Origin: Streblospio benedicti
Taxonomy: Eukaryota > Annelida > Polychaeta > Spionida > Spionidae
Direction of reading: 5' to 3'
NCBI GenBank assembly: GCA_019095985.1
Contig: CM032663.1
Coordinates: 22,362,984 to 22,426,983, forward strand
Length of the DNA stretch: 64,000 nt
Of the stretch, positions 61,306 to 64,000 are shown in pieces. The notes beneath the pieces were generated by a model. That model saw only the letters and a program-made list of their open reading frames with translations, ran no database searches and was not told the origin of the DNA. Every line of letters starts with the position of its first letter. Positions within the stretch are counted from its first letter, which is position 1. Position numbers and translations under genes: made by a program.

Positions 61306-63490
61306 ATGAGCTATCCCATATCAAACGTGTTTCTGGTTATGATGGTCCTGGCAATAGCCAGTGCCGTCAGCGGATAAGTGAGAACGGCTTATTACGTGCT
61401 CAGCGAGCCCGTGAAGTCCCTCGAGGACACCGCACGTGCCGTGGACTGTGCCGTGAAGAAAGCAACAGACGACACAGGCTGGGAGACGTACGCGCTCGTG
61501 GGGGCAGAGTACTGCGAGAAGGAGGGAGAAGAGGAGAGTGCCACCCACACCGGCAGTGTGCTGCTTACCAAAGGTATTGTGAAGCTTGCTATTTTCAACC
61601 ATGGGTGTCGTCTTTCCCGTTTCGCGCCCATTGTATCAAATTACTTCAGTTTAACACAACGTTAACTGCATCAATGGCGCTGGTCTTCTTATGAAAGTGG
61701 CATTGAAAAGATGTTTAATATTCATTCATTTCATCACTTAAAGTCCCTTTCAAAAGACATGTTCCATAACTCACATCCATTGATGAAGTTGCCAATGGTT
61801 TTAAGCACATTCAAAGCACATTGTACACACTGTAAAACGCGTTTTTTTTTCAATGGAGTATTTCCCCCCTTTTACATAAATGAACTCTATAGTCTATATA
61901 AAACACTGCCCTGTCGTGCCCCCTCACAGCTGGCGAGCTGTCGCTGTCCCTCACTGCCGACAACGAGTACTTGCTGTACGCTGACGGCGTGCTGGTGGGC
62001 GCGGACGCCACGTGGACGGACGTGGAGACGTTCACGCTGGCGGCCCGGCCCCGGGTCATCGCCGTCCTCCTCAAAGACCACGTGCCAACGGTAACAGTAA
62101 ACGCGCCTTTCTATCATTGTGTGCATAATTGCGGGAATTGGGTTGGGGGATGGGGGTGGGGGGGGGTGGGGGGGTGGGGGTGGGGGGGTCGTGTTATAAG
62201 TGGCCAAGAAATTCCACATCCCTCTATTTTTTGGTTTCATTTCCCACAGTGGAATATCCCTCTTAGTTTTTAGCCCTTTTCTACAGACATTTTTGTCCGC
62301 ATCTCACTTCCTTGAATTTTTGATTTTTTGACTCTCCTATCTACAACATTTTCCCCGACATTCCACTTCCTTTTATCAACGCTCAACCTTCTGAATATAC
62401 CAAATCCAGGGGGTGAGCTGGGGCAATGGGGCACAAGGGGCGTTTGTGGGCGTTTAATAATATGAATATTTTATTTAGTCAAATGTTCATATCATAATCT
62501 ATGGATGACATGCGGCGATGCAAAATTTGTATCTGGTTGCCCTATGTGGCAATCTTATCATGTTCGTTACTTCGGGTAAATAATAGCCATACTTTTTAGA
62601 TTGAACTTGGATATTTAAAAATTATTTCTCCCCGTTCACTTTAGCAAACACGTGTAAACCCCTTGACTGACATAGACGGAACTCTCTTCCGTTTTACTAC
62701 ATCTATATGAAATGGCCAAACTCGAGTCGAATTCACAACCCTGTGGTTGTGAGACCAGAATGAAACCACTATCCCAAGCAGCGAGCTTGGGAAAGGCACC
62801 ACGTACTAGATTACTTCACTAGCTTGAACGTATGTGTACGCCGGCGGGTTTTTTTGTTATTAGAGTTCTCCAGAAGGCTTTATCCTCTCTACTTCGTGTG
62901 GCATCGTGACTGATACAACGTGGAAATGTAAGGCCATGCCGGAAGTACCTGCAACCAATAGCTGGACAACGCTGCACTTCGATGACTCAGATTGGGAACA
63001 CGCAAAAGTAAGACATAGACTGTGACAACCCTTTGTATAGACAGAGAGCGATAGATGGAGATTAATATACACGTGTTCCTTTTTTAAAACAGCAAAAACT
63101 GTCAGGGGTAACTTAAAAGCCTTTCGTAAATCTGTATGAAATAGCAAATGGCACACCGTTTGGGCCCCTAGTGCAGCCTTTAATAAAGTATAAAACTAAG
63201 CCAAAACCTATAATACCACACGATCTACGCCAGAATTGATACACACTGTCTTCGGGTAAATCAGTCCTCCAAGCAGTGCTGTTTATACCAGGTTTGATTA
63301 TAGTCTGCAATAATAGACGTAAATATAAATGAATACTGGTCAGACAAGGGTAAGCTTTTGTTGCTCCAGTTTGTTGGCAGACGTGACAGCCCTCCCTGGT
63401 ATCCACGTATCGGTGACACCATCAAATGCAATGCTGCATGGATCTGGGACAAACAGGCCAGCGACCAGGTCGTCTGCAGGTGGACGCACA
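61306..63490 (+). CDS. secreted protein with galactose-binding-like domains, TAA after the signal peptide
   Basis: Exons 61306-61573, 61930-62090, 62864-63007 and 63370-63490 join in phase and the last ends A|GTGAGT, so the gene continues past 64000. It opens with a signal peptide (ISNVFLVMMVLAIASAVSG), then TAA at 61375, then RTAYYVLSEPVKSLEDTARA. Exon 2 has LTADNEYLLYADGVLVG, a beta-sandwich motif of galactose-binding-like folds. Exon 3 ends FDDSDWEHAK. Exon 4 reads PPWYPRIGDTIKC then NAAWIWDKQ. These resemble secreted invertebrate proteins with an N-terminal Cys region and a WIW motif; the ligand is unknown. One C-to-T change (CAA to TAA) would explain the stop, so a null allele, young pseudogene or base error are all possible. 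Confidence 0.72.
62143..62190. repeat. G-rich tract in intron 2
   Basis: At least eight runs of four or more G within 48 bp, on the coding strand of the secreted-protein gene. This is a strong potential G-quadruplex. Confidence 0.8.
62734..62800 (-). mobile_element. tRNA-like SINE head
   Basis: On the minus strand TGGGATAGTGGTTTC resembles an A box, and about 35 nt later GAATTCGACTCGAG resembles a B box. It lies just before exon 3 of the secreted-protein gene, in the opposite orientation. Confidence 0.45.
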
Positions 63491-64000
63491 GTGAGTGTAT
63501 GCTCACTATTCTTTAAATGAGCAGTGGAAAACTATTGTACAAAGAAGTTTAAAATAAAGCCCTTTACCCTAAAACATACATGCAATCCATCATCAAGACT
63601 TCATCGCATCTCTTACATGTGATATGGGAGTCTAATACTTTTGCAACCAATAAAACGACTGCCATTTTATCTAAACGTCCGATTTCCCACTTAAACCCGC
63701 TTTACGCTATAGCGAATTCCACCTACGTAGATCTACCTCTACGTGCGCTGGCGAACGGGCAAATTCGTCAGGAAATTTTGAACGGACATTCAGAATTGGT
63801 TAAAGTTTGCTTCAAATAGTTATGCTGCGTCTACGGATCGCAGAACATTCGCATACATAAGTAACACTTCGTTTGCCTCAGAAACTTGTCGTACCATACA
63901 TTTTACTACGTTCAATGCCGCCACAATACGCCCAAGTTGGCGACGTGGCATAATACCTGCAGATGCGTTGCACGGGTTCACTCATGATCGCTCAAGTGTA
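63491..64000. other. intron of the secreted-protein gene, to window end
   Basis: No further exon is recognised. The 79-codon ORF at 63580-63819 lacks a domain and splice context. Confidence 0.35.

Noticed and set aside
63580-63819. 79-codon plus ORF near the window end
   Set aside because: No splice sites in phase with the preceding exon of the secreted-protein gene and no recognisable motif.

Overview
This is a nuclear genomic window from a eukaryote, almost certainly an invertebrate animal. The bulk is AT-rich non-coding DNA. The genes are short exons (78 to 333 nt) with GT-AG (one GC-AG) introns of several kb, and every accessory stretch is full of transposon debris. Universal-stress-protein (USP) genes, Penelope-like elements, tRNA-headed SINEs and many small palindromic transposons point to a lophotrochozoan such as a brachiopod or mollusc. 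That placement is inference. No marker gene settles it.

Layout. Positions 1 to 24.8 kb hold scattered minus-strand exons of one or two unrecognised genes (566-643, 1435-1572, 20751-21083, 23781-24794). They are interrupted by a transposon-rich block (6.6-18.8 kb) and a 100-N gap. In that block about 3.8 kb is present twice (7678-11485 and 13184-18478). The copies flank the gap and differ largely by one-base indels and by insertions private to each copy. This looks like two unmerged haplotype contig ends rather than a true duplication. The insertions are a Penelope-like element with inverted termini (11651-13183), a second Penelope fragment with a 13-bp target duplication (9864-10461), and a LINE with a 142-unit GAT tail (13615-15538). 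Near the end of both copies lies a PIF/Harbinger-like element carrying a MADF-domain exon.

From 28.6 to 31.0 kb lies a complete-looking four-exon plus-strand gene of unknown function. From 35.7 to 46.7 kb lies a minus-strand USP gene with two candidate first exons of identical splice phase. A small intronless orphan gene sits at 49781-50095 (minus). A second USP gene, diverging from the first, starts at 54081 (plus); only its first two exons are visible. At 61306-63490 (plus) four in-phase exons encode a secreted protein with a signal peptide and domains resembling galactose-binding-like folds. Its signal-peptide codons run straight into an in-frame TAA. The two USP genes share exon 2 length (87 nt) and splice phases, so they are paralogues.

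The most unusual structure is a pair of homologous TA-flanked elements (6594-7088 and 55780-56172). Each carries the same motif at four homologous sites. A 4-nt core of that motif differs between the two elements but is nearly uniform within each, as though it had been swapped in concert. I know of no described system that does this; it could also be subfamily divergence plus gene conversion. The window also holds palindromic or foldback elements at 7249-7508, 38227-38813, 43023-43159, 48186-49103 and 51158-51289, pogo-like and hAT-like MITEs, and five tRNA-like SINE heads.
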